This document shows positions 16,870 to 26,235 of a DNA stretch of 64,000 nucleotides, piece after piece. Both the position numbers and the translations under genes were made by a program. Position 1 is the stretch's first letter; every line of letters begins with the position of its first letter. This DNA is from Achromobacter sp. Marseille-Q4962. Its GTDB lineage: Bacteria > Pseudomonadota > Gammaproteobacteria > Burkholderiales > Burkholderiaceae_B. Under the pieces are notes generated by a model. That model was not told the DNA's origin and made no database searches. It was given only the letters and a program-made list of their open reading frames with translations. The DNA is taken from assembly GCF_943737005.1 (NCBI RefSeq), contig NZ_CALSFU010000017.1, positions 1 through 64,000 of the forward strand. The letters are read 5' to 3'.

Positions 16870-17126
16870 ACCGCCTCGCGGCTGGGGCCGTCTCCTGAAC
16901 CTCCCCCGGGCTGCGCCGCATTATCGACAATTCCGGAAACATGCCCGCCAGCGCGGGCTACGAAATCGCGCAGAACATTACCGGGCGGCCTCCCGGGGCG
17001 CCCCCGGGGGCGCGGCCGCGGCCGTGGTGGCCCGCCGACACAGGAAAACACATCGGGAAACTTGCAGCGGCGCGCAATTGCTTGCCATCATGGATGCACG
17101 GTATTGCCATGCAACAAGGAGATCTC

Positions 17127-17570
17127 ATGCAGCGTTCCCTCAAGACCGGGCTCACGTCCGCCGCCTTCGCCGCCGCGCTTGCCGCCGCCCTGAGCGCCGC
17201 GCCCGCGCCGACCCTGGCGCAGAACACGCCGGCGCAAGACGCGCCGGCGCAAAACGCGCCGGCCTCGCAGGCGCCGCTGCCCATGCAGGCGGTGCCCAAT
17301 CCCACCGACCAGCAACTGCAGCGCTTCGCCTCGGCTTCGCAGAAGGTGGCCGGCGTGGTGGACGAATACCGGCCCAAGGTCGAAGCCGCCAAGACCGACG
17401 ACGCCAAGCAGAAGATCGTGCAGGAGGCCGACGCCAAGATGGTGAAGCTGGTGCGGGCCGACGGCCTGTCGGTGGAGGAGTTCAACGGCATCAGCCGGGC
17501 GGTGGAACAGAATCCGCAGCTCAAGCAGCGCGTCATCGACCTGAGCAGGCGCGGCGCCGCACCGCGCTAG
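17127..17570 (+). CDS. DUF4168-domain exported protein
   Basis: A 147-residue protein with a Sec signal peptide (residues 1-30, ending PAPTLAQ). A low-complexity spacer follows with repeated AQNTP, AQDAP and AQNAP units (about 31-55). The remainder matches DUF4168: LQRFASASQKVAGVVDEYRP, a lysine- and aspartate-rich helix, and NGISRAVEQNPQLKQRVIDL. The function of the family is unknown. AAGGAGATCTC eight bases ahead of the ATG fixes the start, six codons after a longer possible start. It is monocistronic. Confidence 0.8.
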   Translation: MQRSLKTGLTSAAFAAALAAALSAAPAPTLAQNTPAQDAPAQNAPASQAPLPMQAVPNPTDQQLQRFASASQKVAGVVDEYRPKVEAAKTDDAKQKIVQEADAKMVKLVRADGLSVEEFNGISRAVEQNPQLKQRVIDLSRRGAAPR

Positions 17571-17692
17571 GGGCCGGCGCGCACCGGCGCGAGCCGGGCC
17601 AGGCTCCCCCGGCGCCGTCGCGCATACAGGGTCGCGGCGTTATGCTGTTGCGGCGCATCAGCCCCTCAATCCATCACGGGAGTCCCTGTATC

Positions 17693-18391
17693 GTGACCGC
17701 GGAACGCATTCTTTACGACCTTGCCGGCGCCGACGAATCGCTGCGCTTCAGCCCGCATTGCTGGAAAACGCGCATGGCGCTGGCCCACAAGGGCCTGGCC
17801 GTGCGCACCGTGCCCTGGCGCTTCACCGAGAAGGAAGCCATTGCCTTCTCGGAGCAGAAGCTGGTGCCGGTGCTGGTGGACGGCGACACCACGGTGAGCG
17901 ATTCCTGGCGCATCGCCTGCCATCTCGAAGACCGCTACCCCGACCGCCCCTCTCTCTTCGGCGGCGCCATCGGCCGCGGCGTGTCGCGTTTCGCGAACGG
18001 CTGGGCCGACGCCACGCTGGTGCCCATCCTGGCGCGCCTGCTGCTGCCCTCCATCCACGCGCTGATCCACGAAAAAGACAAGGACTATTTCCGCGCCACG
18101 CGCGAAAAGCGCTTCGGCCCGCTGGAAGAGCTGCCGCCCGGCTACGAGGCGCAGATCGGGCTGTTCCGCCAGGCCCTGCAGCCGCTGCGCCAGACGCTGG
18201 AGCGCCAGCCCTACCTGGCCGGCGACCAGCCCGCCTACGCGGACTATGCCGTCTTCGGCATGTTCATGTGGGCGCGCTGCACCAGCGCGCACGCCCTGCT
18301 CGACGAAGGCGACGCGGTGTACGCATGGCGCGAGCGCCTGCTGGACGCCTTCGACGGCCTGGCGCGCCGTGCGCCCATGATCAGGTCTTGA
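17693..18391 (+). CDS. LigE/beta-etherase-like glutathione S-transferase
   Basis: A 232-residue GST-fold protein. The N-domain has [18 protein letters not shown] at 16-33 and [19 protein letters not shown] at 54-72; [20 protein letters not shown] lies in the helical C-domain. The SP-x-x-W-K pattern in place of the usual active-site segment is that of the LigE/LigP/FuA class, which includes lignin beta-etherases. The class is widespread, and most members have unknown substrates, so etherase activity is not claimed. The start is GTG, chosen for a GGGAG ribosome site ten bases upstream. The 3' end overlaps the convergent ABC permease by 11 bp. Confidence 0.85.
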   Translation: MTAERILYDLAGADESLRFSPHCWKTRMALAHKGLAVRTVPWRFTEKEAIAFSEQKLVPVLVDGDTTVSDSWRIACHLEDRYPDRPSLFGGAIGRGVSRFANGWADATLVPILARLLLPSIHALIHEKDKDYFRATREKRFGPLEELPPGYEAQIGLFRQALQPLRQTLERQPYLAGDQPAYADYAVFGMFMWARCTSAHALLDEGDAVYAWRERLLDAFDGLARRAPMIRS

Positions 18392-19142
18392 GGCGGTAGC
18401 CGGTCTTGAAGATCCAGCGCACCACGAACATGCACAGCGCCAGGAAGGCCAGCGTCATGCCCACGCTCACGCCCAGGCTGACGTCGGCCACGCCATAGAA
18501 GGACCAGCGGAACCCGCTCACCAGGTAGACCACCGGATTGAACAGCGTGGCGGTCTGCCAGAAGGGCGGCAGCATCTTGATGGAATAGAAGGTGCCGCCC
18601 AGGAAGGTAAGCGGGGTGATGATCATGAGCGGGATGATCTGCAGCTTCTCGAAGCCGTCGGCCCAGATCCCGATGATGAATCCGAACAGGCTGAATGTGA
18701 TCGAGGTCAGCACCAGGAAGCCGATCATCGCCAGCGGATGCGCGATGCCGAACGGCACGAACAGGCGCGCCGTCGCCAGCATGATGAGCCCCAGGATGAT
18801 GGACTTGCTGGCTGCCGCTCCCACGTAGCCCATCACGATCTCCAGATATGAGATGGGCGCGGAATGGATTTCGTAGATGGTGCCCTGGAAGCGCGGCATG
18901 TAGATGCCGAACGAGGCGTTGGCCACGCTCTGCGTGAGCAGCGACAGCATGATCATGCCGGGCACGATGAAAGCGCCGTAGCTCACGCCGTCGATCTGCA
19001 CCATGTGCGAGCCGATGGCCGAGCCGAACACCACGAAATACAGCGAGGTGGAAATGACGGGCGAGGCCACGCTCTGCATCAGCGTGCGCCAGGCGCGGGC
19101 CATCTCGAAGCGGTAGATGGCGCGGATAGCGTAGAAGTTCAT
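18381..19142 (-). CDS. ABC-2 type permease (YadH-like)
   Basis: A 253-residue inner-membrane protein with six predicted helices and the ABC-2 fold. It resembles E. coli YadH in the [20 protein letters not shown] segment, [14 protein letters not shown], the helix-4 [20 protein letters not shown], and [20 protein letters not shown] followed by [16 protein letters not shown]. It pairs with the ATPase encoded immediately upstream, overlapping by ATGA. The exported substrate is unknown; related systems move drugs, lipids or polysaccharide intermediates. Confidence 0.88.
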   Translation of the reverse strand: MNFYAIRAIYRFEMARAWRTLMQSVASPVISTSLYFVVFGSAIGSHMVQIDGVSYGAFIVPGMIMLSLLTQSVANASFGIYMPRFQGTIYEIHSAPISYLEIVMGYVGAAASKSIILGLIMLATARLFVPFGIAHPLAMIGFLVLTSITFSLFGFIIGIWADGFEKLQIIPLMIITPLTFLGGTFYSIKMLPPFWQTATLFNPVVYLVSGFRWSFYGVADVSLGVSVGMTLAFLALCMFVVRWIFKTGYRLKT

Positions 19143-20062
19143 GATGACTGGTGCACCAGGCTGACGAAAATCTCCTCCAGCGAGCTTTCGGAGGTGTGGA
19201 GGTCGGTGAATTCGATGCCCAGCTCGTTGAGCTGGCGCAGCAGCCGGGAGATGGCCGCCCCGCCCTGCTCGTCGTAGGTGTAGACCAGCTTGCGGCCCTC
19301 CTCGCCCAGCTCCAGCGCGTAGGCGGCCAGCGCCTCGGGCACGGCGGGCAGCGCCGACTTGAGCGTTAGCGCGAGCTGGCGCTTGCCCAGCTTCTTCATG
19401 AGGGCGTGCTTTTCCTCGACCAGGATGATCTCGCCCTTGCGGATCACGCCGATGCGGTCGGCCATCTCCTGCGCTTCCTCGATGTAGTGCGTGGTGAGGA
19501 TGATGGTGACCCCGCTTTCGCGCAGCCGGCGCACCATGTCCCACATGCCGCGCCTGAGCTCCACGTCGACCCCCGCGGTGGGTTCGTCCAGGAACAGGAT
19601 CTTGGGCTCGTGCGACAGCGCCTTGGCGATCATGACGCGGCGCTTCATGCCGCCCGACAGGGCCATGATGCGGCTGTCTTTCTTGTCCCAGAGCGACAGC
19701 TCGCGCAGCACCTTCTCCACGTAGGCATGGTCGGTCGGCTTGCCGAAGAGGCCGCGGCTGAAGTTCACCGTGCTCCAGACGCTTTCGAAGGCGTCGGTGG
19801 AGATTTCCTGCGGCACCAGCCCGATGGCCGAGCGCGCCGCGCGGTAATCCGCGACGATGTCGTGGCCGTCGGCCCATACCCTGCCCTCGGTGGGGTTGAC
19901 GATGCCGCAGATGATGCTGATGAGCGTGGTCTTGCCCGCCCCGTTGGGTCCTAGCAGCGCGAAAATCTCGCCGCGCCGGATCTCCAGGTTTACGTTCCTG
20001 AGGGCCTGGAATCCCGACGCGTAGCGCTTGGACAGCCCCTGCACTGATATAACCGGCTGCAC
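19139..20062 (-). CDS. ABC transporter ATPase (YadG-like)
   Basis: A 307-residue nucleotide-binding subunit. Walker A is [12 protein letters not shown] (about 36-47), the Q-loop is in GLVPQE, the signature is LSGGMKRR, Walker B is [12 protein letters not shown] and the switch histidine is in ILTTHY. It closely follows YadG, including the C-terminal [11 protein letters not shown] segment. It energises the permease encoded next. It lies 116 nt after the sugar-acid operon, with two hairpins between, so it is probably a separate unit. Confidence 0.92.
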   Translation of the reverse strand: MQPVISVQGLSKRYASGFQALRNVNLEIRRGEIFALLGPNGAGKTTLISIICGIVNPTEGRVWADGHDIVADYRAARSAIGLVPQEISTDAFESVWSTVNFSRGLFGKPTDHAYVEKVLRELSLWDKKDSRIMALSGGMKRRVMIAKALSHEPKILFLDEPTAGVDVELRRGMWDMVRRLRESGVTIILTTHYIEEAQEMADRIGVIRKGEIILVEEKHALMKKLGKRQLALTLKSALPAVPEALAAYALELGEEGRKLVYTYDEQGGAAISRLLRQLNELGIEFTDLHTSESSLEEIFVSLVHQSS

Positions 20063-20110
20063 TGAAGCCCCCGCGAAAATGGAGAGCGGGTCATTTTACC
20101 GGCCATGCGC

Positions 20111-20167
20111 CGCTGTTTATCCGTACAGGAGGAACAGCGTGTTCGGCCTGCCGGCCCAATGGCCGGC
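20111..20167. terminator. Two adjacent stem-loops after the sugar-acid operon
   Basis: CGCTGTT (20111-20117) pairs with AACAGCG (20133-20139). A second tight hairpin pairs GCCGGCC (20150-20156) with GGCCGGC (20161-20167) around four bases. Both lie directly downstream of the last gene of the minus-strand operon. No T-run follows. Confidence 0.4.
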
Positions 20168-20178
20168 GGCGGGCCGTT

Positions 20179-21108
20179 TCAGCGTCCCCAGCGCAGCACC
20201 AGCGGATCCAGCCGGCGCGCGGCGTCGAGCAGCCCGTCCCGCACCTCGGGGCGCATGGGCGGAAACGGATGGCGGCCGGCCTCGCAGGCGATGACGCCGC
20301 CGGCTTTCATGAGCGCCTTGGCCGTCAGGATGCCGCCCTGCCGGTTTTCGTAGTTGATGAGCGGCAGCCAGCGCTCGTAGCGGCGGCAGGCCTCGTCGCG
20401 CTCGCCCGCCCGGTGGGCCTCGATAATGGGGCGTATGCCGTCGGCGAAGCCGCCGCCGGTCATGGAGCCGGTGGCGCCCGCGTCCAGGTCGGGCAGCAGC
20501 GTGATGCCTTCTTCTCCGTCCCACGGACCCTCGACCGCGCCGCCGCCCAGCGCGATCAGGTCGCGCAGCTTGGACGCCGCGCCCGCCGTTTCGATCTTGA
20601 AGTACGACACCTGGGCAATCTCGCGCGCCATGCGCGCCAGCAGGGCCGCCGGCAGTGGCGTGCCGCTGACGGGCGCGTCCTGGATCATGATGGGAATATC
20701 CAGCGCGTCGGACACGCGCTGGAAGAATTCCACGATCTGCGGCTCCGGCACGCGCAGGGTGGCGCCATGATACGGCGGCATGATCATCACCATTGCCGCG
20801 CCCATGTCCTGCGCGCGGCGGCTGCGCGCGGCGCAGACGCGCGTGCTGAAGTGCGTGGTGGTGACGATGACGGGAACCCGCCCCGCCACGTGCTCCAGGA
20901 TCAGCCGCGTGAGCGTCTCGCGCTCGTCGTCGGCCAGCACGAACTGCTCGGAAAAATTGGCCAGGATGCACAGCCCGTCCACCCCGCAGTCGATCATGAA
21001 GTCCACCGCACGCTTCTGGCTCGCCAGGTCCAGCTCGCCGGACTCGGTGAAGGGCGTGGGAACCACCGGGAAAATGCCGCGGTACCGCGGCGCTTGCGTG
21101 AGGTTCAT
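20179..21108 (-). CDS. L-2-keto-3-deoxyarabonate (L-KDA) dehydratase-like, DHDPS family
   Basis: A 309-residue TIM-barrel enzyme of the dihydrodipicolinate synthase family. It differs from DapA: the threonine pair motif is replaced by ILANFSEQF, and the DapA tyrosine segment by IMIQDAPVSG. Both substitutions, the N-terminal RYRGIFPVVPTPF and the C-terminal LDPLVLRWGR are those of the Azospirillum L-KDA dehydratase. The Schiff-base lysine is K171 in VSYFKIET. That enzyme makes 2-oxoglutarate semialdehyde from L-KDA. The neighbouring RhmD-like dehydratase could supply a 2-keto-3-deoxy sugar acid. The actual sugar is not determined. Confidence 0.85.
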   Translation of the reverse strand: MNLTQAPRYRGIFPVVPTPFTESGELDLASQKRAVDFMIDCGVDGLCILANFSEQFVLADDERETLTRLILEHVAGRVPVIVTTTHFSTRVCAARSRRAQDMGAAMVMIMPPYHGATLRVPEPQIVEFFQRVSDALDIPIMIQDAPVSGTPLPAALLARMAREIAQVSYFKIETAGAASKLRDLIALGGGAVEGPWDGEEGITLLPDLDAGATGSMTGGGFADGIRPIIEAHRAGERDEACRRYERWLPLINYENRQGGILTAKALMKAGGVIACEAGRHPFPPMRPEVRDGLLDAARRLDPLVLRWGR

Positions 21109-21112
21109 GGCG

Positions 21113-22285
21113 CTACTCGATGATGTTGAATTGGTCGAGGTATTCGGTCTTGAGGGTCAGACCCAGGCCCGGCCTGTCGTCTTCCAGGTCGATGAAGCCT
21201 TCGCGGGCCACGGGCTCGCCGTCGAAAATGTAGTAGAACAGCTCGTTGCCCACTTCCACGTCGAACATGGGGAAGTACTCGCTCATGGGCGAGGCCAGCG
21301 TGCTCATGGTGAGGTGGTAGTTGTGCATCTGGCCCGCGTGCGGCACCACCGGCACGCTGTGGGCCTCGCACAGCGCATTGATCTTGTGCGCCGCGGTGAT
21401 GCCGCCCACGCGGTTGGTGTCGTACTGCACCACCGACACCGCCTTGCGGTCGAGCAACTGCTTGAAGCCCAGCAGCGAGAACTCGTGCTCGCCGCCCGAG
21501 ATCGGAATCGACCCCAGCCGGTTGAGTTCGGCATAGCCGTCGATGTCGTCGGCGATCACCGGCTCTTCCAGCCAGCGCGGCTCGAACTTCTCCAGCTTGG
21601 GCAGCATGCGCCGGGCATAGTCCACGTTCCAGCCCATGTAGCACTCCAGCATGAGGTCGGTGTCGTAGCCGATGACCTCGCGCACCGCCTCCACCGATTT
21701 CAGGTTTTCCACAACGCCCCTCTGCAGGTGCGCGGGCCCGTAGCCGAAGCGCATCTTGAAGGCGGTGAACCCCTGGTCCAGATAGGTCTGCGCCTCTTGC
21801 TGCATGGCTTTCAGGTCGGTGCGGTAGAGCTTGGAGTAATAGCAGGGAATCTTCTCCTTGGTGCGCCCGCCCAGCAGCTTGAACACCGGCTTGCCCACGG
21901 ACTTGCCCAGGATGTCCCAGATGGCGAGGTCCACCGCCGAGATGGCGGCCATGGTCACGCCCTTGCGGCCCCAGGCGTGCGTGGCGCGGTACATGCGCTG
22001 CCAGAGGTACTCGTAGTCCCAGGGATCGTGGCCGATGACCAGGGGCGCCAGGTACTGGTCGATGACGGCCTTGGCCACGCGCGGCGCCAGGGCGACGTTG
22101 CCCAGGCCCACGATGCCGTCGTCGGTTTCCATTTCCACCACCGTCCAGCCGTGGAAACGGAAGGTGCTCATGGTTTCCTGCGGCGAATACAGCAGGTCCA
22201 TGGCGTTGGAGCAGAAATTGCCTTGCGGCGGCACGGTCTTGCCGGTCCATTCGTAGACACGGGCGCGGACGGACTTGATCTTCAT
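21113..22285 (-). CDS. Enolase-superfamily sugar-acid dehydratase (L-rhamnonate dehydratase-like)
   Basis: A 390-residue mandelate-racemase-type enzyme. Magnesium ligands can be read in [21 protein letters not shown] and ISGGEHEF. The general-base histidine is in [12 protein letters not shown] and the supporting aspartate in [10 protein letters not shown]. The GEH motif and [11 protein letters not shown], where other subgroups have KxK, are those of the RhmD branch. The first metal ligand is Glu where RhmD has Asp. The enzyme should dehydrate an aldonate to a 2-keto-3-deoxy acid, matching the dehydratase encoded 4 nt downstream. The specific sugar acid is open. Confidence 0.85.
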   Translation of the reverse strand: MKIKSVRARVYEWTGKTVPPQGNFCSNAMDLLYSPQETMSTFRFHGWTVVEMETDDGIVGLGNVALAPRVAKAVIDQYLAPLVIGHDPWDYEYLWQRMYRATHAWGRKGVTMAAISAVDLAIWDILGKSVGKPVFKLLGGRTKEKIPCYYSKLYRTDLKAMQQEAQTYLDQGFTAFKMRFGYGPAHLQRGVVENLKSVEAVREVIGYDTDLMLECYMGWNVDYARRMLPKLEKFEPRWLEEPVIADDIDGYAELNRLGSIPISGGEHEFSLLGFKQLLDRKAVSVVQYDTNRVGGITAAHKINALCEAHSVPVVPHAGQMHNYHLTMSTLASPMSEYFPMFDVEVGNELFYYIFDGEPVAREGFIDLEDDRPGLGLTLKTEYLDQFNIIE

Positions 22286-22338
22286 GGAGAGGTTTCCTGC
22301 GTAGCGGTGAAAGAGGAATCGAAACCGGCGCGACGGCC

Positions 22339-23376
22339 TCAGGCGGCGGCCCGGGCCGCGCGGTGCGACAGGCCCATGCGGCAGGCGATGCCCAGGGCCT
22401 GGGCCATGGCGTCGGCGTTGGCCCGGCCCCGGCCCGCGATGTCGTAGGCGGTGCCGTGCGCGGGCGTGGTGATGGGGATGGGCAGGCCGCCCTGCACGGT
22501 GACGCCGCGCGAAAAGCCCAGCAGCTTGAGCGCGATCTGGCCCTGGTCGTGGTACATGGTCACGATGGCCTGGAACTCGCCGGCCTGCGCCTTCAGGAAA
22601 ATGGTGTCCGCCGGATAAGGCCCCTGCACGGGCAGGCCCTCGGCGTTGAGCGCGCGCACGGCGGGCTCGATGATGTCCACCTCCTCGCGCCCGCAGGTGC
22701 CGCCGTCGCCGCCGTGCGGGTTGAAGGCGGCCACGGCCACGCGCGGCTGCGCCACGCCGTTGGCCTGCAGCGAGCGGAAGATCAGCCGCGCCGCCTCCTT
22801 GATGCCTTCGACGCTGAGGGCGGCGGCCGCGTCCTTGAGCGGAATGTGAGACGACACGCGCGAGGTCCACAGCTCGCCCAGCGTGTTGAATTCGCAGAAG
22901 TAGCCGGTCACGCCCAGGTATTGCGCGAAATGGTGCAGCTCATCGCCGTGGCGCATGCCGCCCAGCTTCATGGCGTGCTTGTTGAGCGGCGCGAAGCAGA
23001 TGGCGTCCACCTCGCCGGCCAGCGCGGCGTCCATGCAGGCGTCGAGCACGCGCAGCACCGAGCGCCCGCCCGCGGCCCCGGCCTGGCCGACCGTCACGTC
23101 TTCGGCGCGCACGGTCTGCATCTCCAGCCAGGCCGGCACGCCGGTGTCCTGCCGGGCGCGCGCCTCGGCGAAGCTGCCCACGGCCCGGGTGGGAACCCGC
23201 AGGCCCGCCACCCGCTGCCCCGCCTCCCACAGCCATGCGTCGCCCGCCAGCACGATATTGGCCTGCGCGCAGACCTGCGGGCGCGCGAGCAGCCGCGCCA
23301 CGAGTTCGGGGCCGATGCCGGCGGGATCGCCCAGGGTCACGGCAACGACGGGTTTCTGCGATGCGTTCATGTTCAT
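22339..23376 (-). CDS. PdxA-family dehydrogenase (PdxA2-like)
   Basis: A 345-residue NAD-dependent metal enzyme of the PdxA family. Motifs are [15 protein letters not shown] at the start, [13 protein letters not shown] with a metal-site lysine, [25 protein letters not shown] and the C-terminal [16 protein letters not shown]. True PdxA makes vitamin B6. Copies in catabolic operons such as PdxA2 or TphB oxidise and decarboxylate hydroxy-acid phosphates or cis-diols. Its place between a Bug receptor and a sugar-acid dehydratase argues for a catabolic role. Its start overlaps the receptor stop by 4 bp. Confidence 0.83.
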   Translation of the reverse strand: MNMNASQKPVVAVTLGDPAGIGPELVARLLARPQVCAQANIVLAGDAWLWEAGQRVAGLRVPTRAVGSFAEARARQDTGVPAWLEMQTVRAEDVTVGQAGAAGGRSVLRVLDACMDAALAGEVDAICFAPLNKHAMKLGGMRHGDELHHFAQYLGVTGYFCEFNTLGELWTSRVSSHIPLKDAAAALSVEGIKEAARLIFRSLQANGVAQPRVAVAAFNPHGGDGGTCGREEVDIIEPAVRALNAEGLPVQGPYPADTIFLKAQAGEFQAIVTMYHDQGQIALKLLGFSRGVTVQGGLPIPITTPAHGTAYDIAGRGRANADAMAQALGIACRMGLSHRAARAAA

Positions 23377-24347
23377 TCCACGGAGATATGGTTTTTCTTG
23401 ATGATGGCGGCGTAGCGCGCGTTCTCGGCCTGGTGGAACTGCGCGAACTGCGCCTGGCTCATCGGCGTGACCTCGGCGCCGATCGCCTCCAGGCGCTTGC
23501 GCGTCTCGGGCATGGCCAGCACCTGGTTCACGCTATCGTGCAGGCGCTGCTGCACGGCCGGCGGCGTGGCCGCGGGCATGTAGACGCCGTACCAGGCGCT
23601 CATCTCGATGCCCGGCACGCCCGCCTCCGCCATGGTCGGCACGTCGGGCAACTGCGGATTGCGCCGCGCGCTCAGCACCGCCAGCGCGCGCAGCTTGCCG
23701 CTCTTGACGTGCGGGATGACCGAGGAGGCCGTCTCGAACGCGATCTGAACCTGGCCGCCCATCAGGTCCACCATGGCCGGGCCGCTGCCGCGATACGGAA
23801 CGTGGGCCATGCTTACGCCAGCGGCATCCTTGAAGAGTTCCGCGGCAATGTGCTGGGTGCTGCCCGCCCCGCTGCTGGCGAAATTGAGCTCGCCGGGCTT
23901 GCGCTTGAGCAGGGCGATGAGGTCCTGCACGGTTTTCACCGGCAGGTCGTTATTCACCACCAGGATGTTCGGCACGGCGCCCACGAACGCCACGGGCGCC
24001 AGGTCGCGGTCGTTGTCGTAGCCAAGCTTGAGCAGGTGCGGCGCGATGGCGTGGGCCGTGGACACGCCCATGACCATGGTGTGCCCGTCCGAGGACTTGG
24101 CCGCCAGGTCGGCGGCCAGCGTGTTGGACGCGCCGGGCTTGTTCTCGACCACCACGGTCTGGCCCAGCAGGGGCCCCAGCTTGTCGGCCACGGCGCGCGC
24201 CATGGCGTCGGTGCCGCCGCCGGGCGCCGATCCCACCAGCAGGCGCAGCGGCTTGGTCGGCCAGGCGGCCTGTTGCGCCCATGCCGCCCCCTGGGCGGCG
24301 ATGCAAAGGGTTCCTGCCGCAAGCGCGGCCCAGAGCCGGTTTTTCAT
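23373..24347 (-). CDS. Bug-family (TctC-like) periplasmic receptor
   Basis: A 324-residue solute-binding protein with a Sec signal peptide ending AAWAQQ (about residue 25). Family motifs are LLVGSAPGGGTDAMARAVAD, VVENKPGASNTLAADL, AHVPYRGSGPAMVDLMGGQ and LPDVPTMAEAGVPGIEM. It is the first gene of the sugar-acid operon and probably binds the acid before uptake. No membrane subunits lie nearby, which is common for this family in Bordetella-type genomes. The start ATG is preceded by GGAGACAG. Confidence 0.9.
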   Translation of the reverse strand: MKNRLWAALAAGTLCIAAQGAAWAQQAAWPTKPLRLLVGSAPGGGTDAMARAVADKLGPLLGQTVVVENKPGASNTLAADLAAKSSDGHTMVMGVSTAHAIAPHLLKLGYDNDRDLAPVAFVGAVPNILVVNNDLPVKTVQDLIALLKRKPGELNFASSGAGSTQHIAAELFKDAAGVSMAHVPYRGSGPAMVDLMGGQVQIAFETASSVIPHVKSGKLRALAVLSARRNPQLPDVPTMAEAGVPGIEMSAWYGVYMPAATPPAVQQRLHDSVNQVLAMPETRKRLEAIGAEVTPMSQAQFAQFHQAENARYAAIIKKNHISVE

Positions 24348-24514
24348 GGTCTGTCTCCTGGTTTGTCCGTTGGGCGCCGCGGAGCCCGATGCCGTCGGCC
24401 GGGGCGCAAGCGCATTCGTTTGTTGTAGGCGCATCTTAGAAAGAGCCGCTGTTTCCGTAAAATGAAACTTTTTAACCAATCGTTCACCCCAGGCGATCAA
24501 TTCACGGAGGCAGC

Positions 24515-25546
24515 ATGTCCCCCACGCCCGAAGGTTCCGCTGCACGCCCGCCATCCACCCAGGCGCCTTCCCTGCTCGCCCGGCTGCGCATGCGGCAGAT
24601 CGTGCTGCTGCTGGCCATCGAAGAGCGGGGAACGCTGCGCGCCGCGGCGTCGCAGCTCAACATGACGCAGTCGGCGGCCAGCAAGATGCTGCACGAACTG
24701 GAGGCCGCCATCGGCCAGCCGCTCTTCGAGCGCGTGGGGCGCGGCCTGTCGCTGACGGCCGCGGGCGAATGCGTAATGGAGTATTTCCGCGGCATGCGGG
24801 GCACGGTGTCCTCGCTGGCGCGCGAACTGGAAGAACTGCGGCTGGGCAGCGCGGGCAAGCTTTTCATCGGCAGCATCATGGCGGCCTCGCCCGGCCCCCT
24901 TACCGATGCCCTGCTGCGGCTGAAGCGAACCTATCCGCTGCTGGCGGTGGAGATTTCCACCGGCACCAGCGATCTGCTCATCGAAAGGCTGAACGAAGGC
25001 CGGCTGGACGTGGTGATCGGCCGCATGGTCACGCTGTCGGCCCGGGATTATGTGTTCCGCCCCATCGGCGAAGAAGCCCTGTCCGTCATTGCCGCGGTGG
25101 GCCATCCGCTCGCCCGCCGCAAGCGGGTCAGCTTCGAGGCAATGCAGGCCTACCCCTGGGTGCTGCAGCCCCACGGCAGCCCGATGCGCGACGTGATCGA
25201 GCAGGAATTCCGCGCCCACAACTGCGAAACGCCGCGCGGCCTGATCGAATCGGCTTCCATTCTGACCACGACCAACCTCGCCATGAAGTCGGACATGCTG
25301 GGCGTGATTCCGGAATCGGTGGCGAGCCGCTACGCCCGGCATGGGCTGCTGGCCATCCTGCCCTACGACATCGGCAGTTCGCTCACGGCGTTCGGCAGCA
25401 TCGTGCCGCGCGACCGGCCGCTAAGCGCGCCGGCCCGGCATTTCGTGGAGTTGTTGCACGACAGCGCGAGCCCGGCCCCGCGCGAGCCGGCCCCGGGCGC
25501 GAAGGGGCTGCCGGCGCGGCCGCAGGCCAGGACGCGCCGGCGTTGA
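24515..25546 (+). CDS. LysR-family transcriptional regulator
   Basis: A 343-residue regulator. The HTH spans about residues 24-84 (MRQIVLLLAIEERGTLRAAA, then LFERVGRGLSLTAAGE). An effector-binding domain follows with IGSIMAASPGPL and TNLAMKSDMLGVIPESVA, in the group often linked to Bug and catabolic genes. The last 35 residues are a proline- and arginine-rich tail of unknown use. It is divergent from the Bug/PdxA/RhmD/L-KDA operon with 167 nt between starts, so it is the likely regulator. Confidence 0.88.
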   Translation: MSPTPEGSAARPPSTQAPSLLARLRMRQIVLLLAIEERGTLRAAASQLNMTQSAASKMLHELEAAIGQPLFERVGRGLSLTAAGECVMEYFRGMRGTVSSLARELEELRLGSAGKLFIGSIMAASPGPLTDALLRLKRTYPLLAVEISTGTSDLLIERLNEGRLDVVIGRMVTLSARDYVFRPIGEEALSVIAAVGHPLARRKRVSFEAMQAYPWVLQPHGSPMRDVIEQEFRAHNCETPRGLIESASILTTTNLAMKSDMLGVIPESVASRYARHGLLAILPYDIGSSLTAFGSIVPRDRPLSAPARHFVELLHDSASPAPREPAPGAKGLPARPQARTRRR

Positions 25547-25630
25547 CCAGGGCCTCGCACGAGCGCCCGAATGCGTGTCCATCAAGGTGCGGAGCCCAGC
25601 CGTGGCGGGACCGCGCAGCGTTGACACGCC

Positions 25631-25867
25631 CTAGATATCGTCGTCCGGTTGCGGACGCGGCATCAGGTATGCCGTCAGCGCGCTGGACAGGCCCGCCATC
25701 ACCCACAGCACGAAGAACGACACCGTGTAAAAGCCCATGCGTCCGGCGGGCTGATGACCGAAGACCGTGACGTCCAGCGGATCGATCAGCGCGAAGATCA
25801 GCGCGCTGCCCGCCGCGGCCGCCAGGAACGACGGCCAGAGTATCCACATCAAGGAACGCGCGCCCAT
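25631..25867 (-). CDS. Small two-helix membrane protein at the end of the cbb3 operon
   Basis: A 78-residue protein with two transmembrane segments (about 8-27 and 44-64) and an acidic C-terminus ending PQPDDDI. I do not recognise a named family. It starts 16 nt after the ccoH-like gene and is therefore the last gene of the oxidase operon. A role in oxidase assembly or stability is possible but rests only on position. Confidence 0.65.
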   Translation of the reverse strand: MGARSLMWILWPSFLAAAAGSALIFALIDPLDVTVFGHQPAGRMGFYTVSFFVLWVMAGLSSALTAYLMPRPQPDDDI

Positions 25868-25883
25868 GCCGCCACCTCCCGTG

Positions 25884-26132
25884 TCAGGGACGCCGGCCGC
25901 CGCTGGCGCGGCCGTCGGCCGGCCGGCCGGCGGGTTCCGCCTGCACCTGCTCGATGAGCAGGCCGCGCCGCACCGCCGACGGATCCTGGATGGGTTCGTG
26001 CGCGAAGCGCGTGAACGCCAGGTAGATGGTGATGAAGCAGCCGATCAGCACGATGAACGGCCCGGCCATCAGCAGCCAGGGCCAGGGCTCGCGATACCAG
26101 GGCTGGGCGGGAGGTTGGGAAGTCGGGTTCAT
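25884..26132 (-). CDS. Truncated FixH/CcoH-like membrane anchor
   Basis: An 82-residue protein beginning with proline-rich sequence and then WYREPWPWLLMAGPFIVLIG, the characteristic FixH transmembrane segment. After the helix comes a short segment with AVRRGLLIEQ, like the K-R-G-L element after the FixH helix, and then a low-complexity tail. The periplasmic beta domain that fills the remaining ~90 residues of normal FixH is absent. FixH helps mature cbb3 oxidase, working with CcoI and CcoG. The ATG is set by GAGGACAG. The frame remains open, so this is a reduced gene rather than an obvious pseudogene. Confidence 0.75.
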   Translation of the reverse strand: MNPTSQPPAQPWYREPWPWLLMAGPFIVLIGCFITIYLAFTRFAHEPIQDPSAVRRGLLIEQVQAEPAGRPADGRASGGRRP

Positions 26133-26154
26133 GATCTGTCCTCGATGAGATGGC

Positions 26155-26220
26155 GGGGCGGCCCATGCCGGGGCGGCCCATGCCGGGGCGGCCCATGCCG
26201 GGCGGTCCGTACCGGGGCGG
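26155..26220. repeat. 15-bp tandem repeat between ccoG and ccoH
   Basis: Three perfect head-to-tail copies of GGGGCGGCCCATGCC occupy 26155-26199, followed by degenerate copies to about 26220. They fill most of the 103-nt gap between the ccoG stop and the ccoH-like start. The repeat could change length by slippage and alter spacing or RNA folding within the operon. Confidence 0.85.
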
Positions 26221-26235
26221 TTTCCGTGGCTGCGT

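Noticed and set aside
16870..17126. GC-rich palindromic stretch after ligI as an RNA gene
   Set aside because: It has runs of C and G that fold in many ways but no recognisable RNA, promoter or U-tract; probably just a transcription end region.
26155..26220. Short repeats as a possible CRISPR array
   Set aside because: The 15-bp units are contiguous without spacers.
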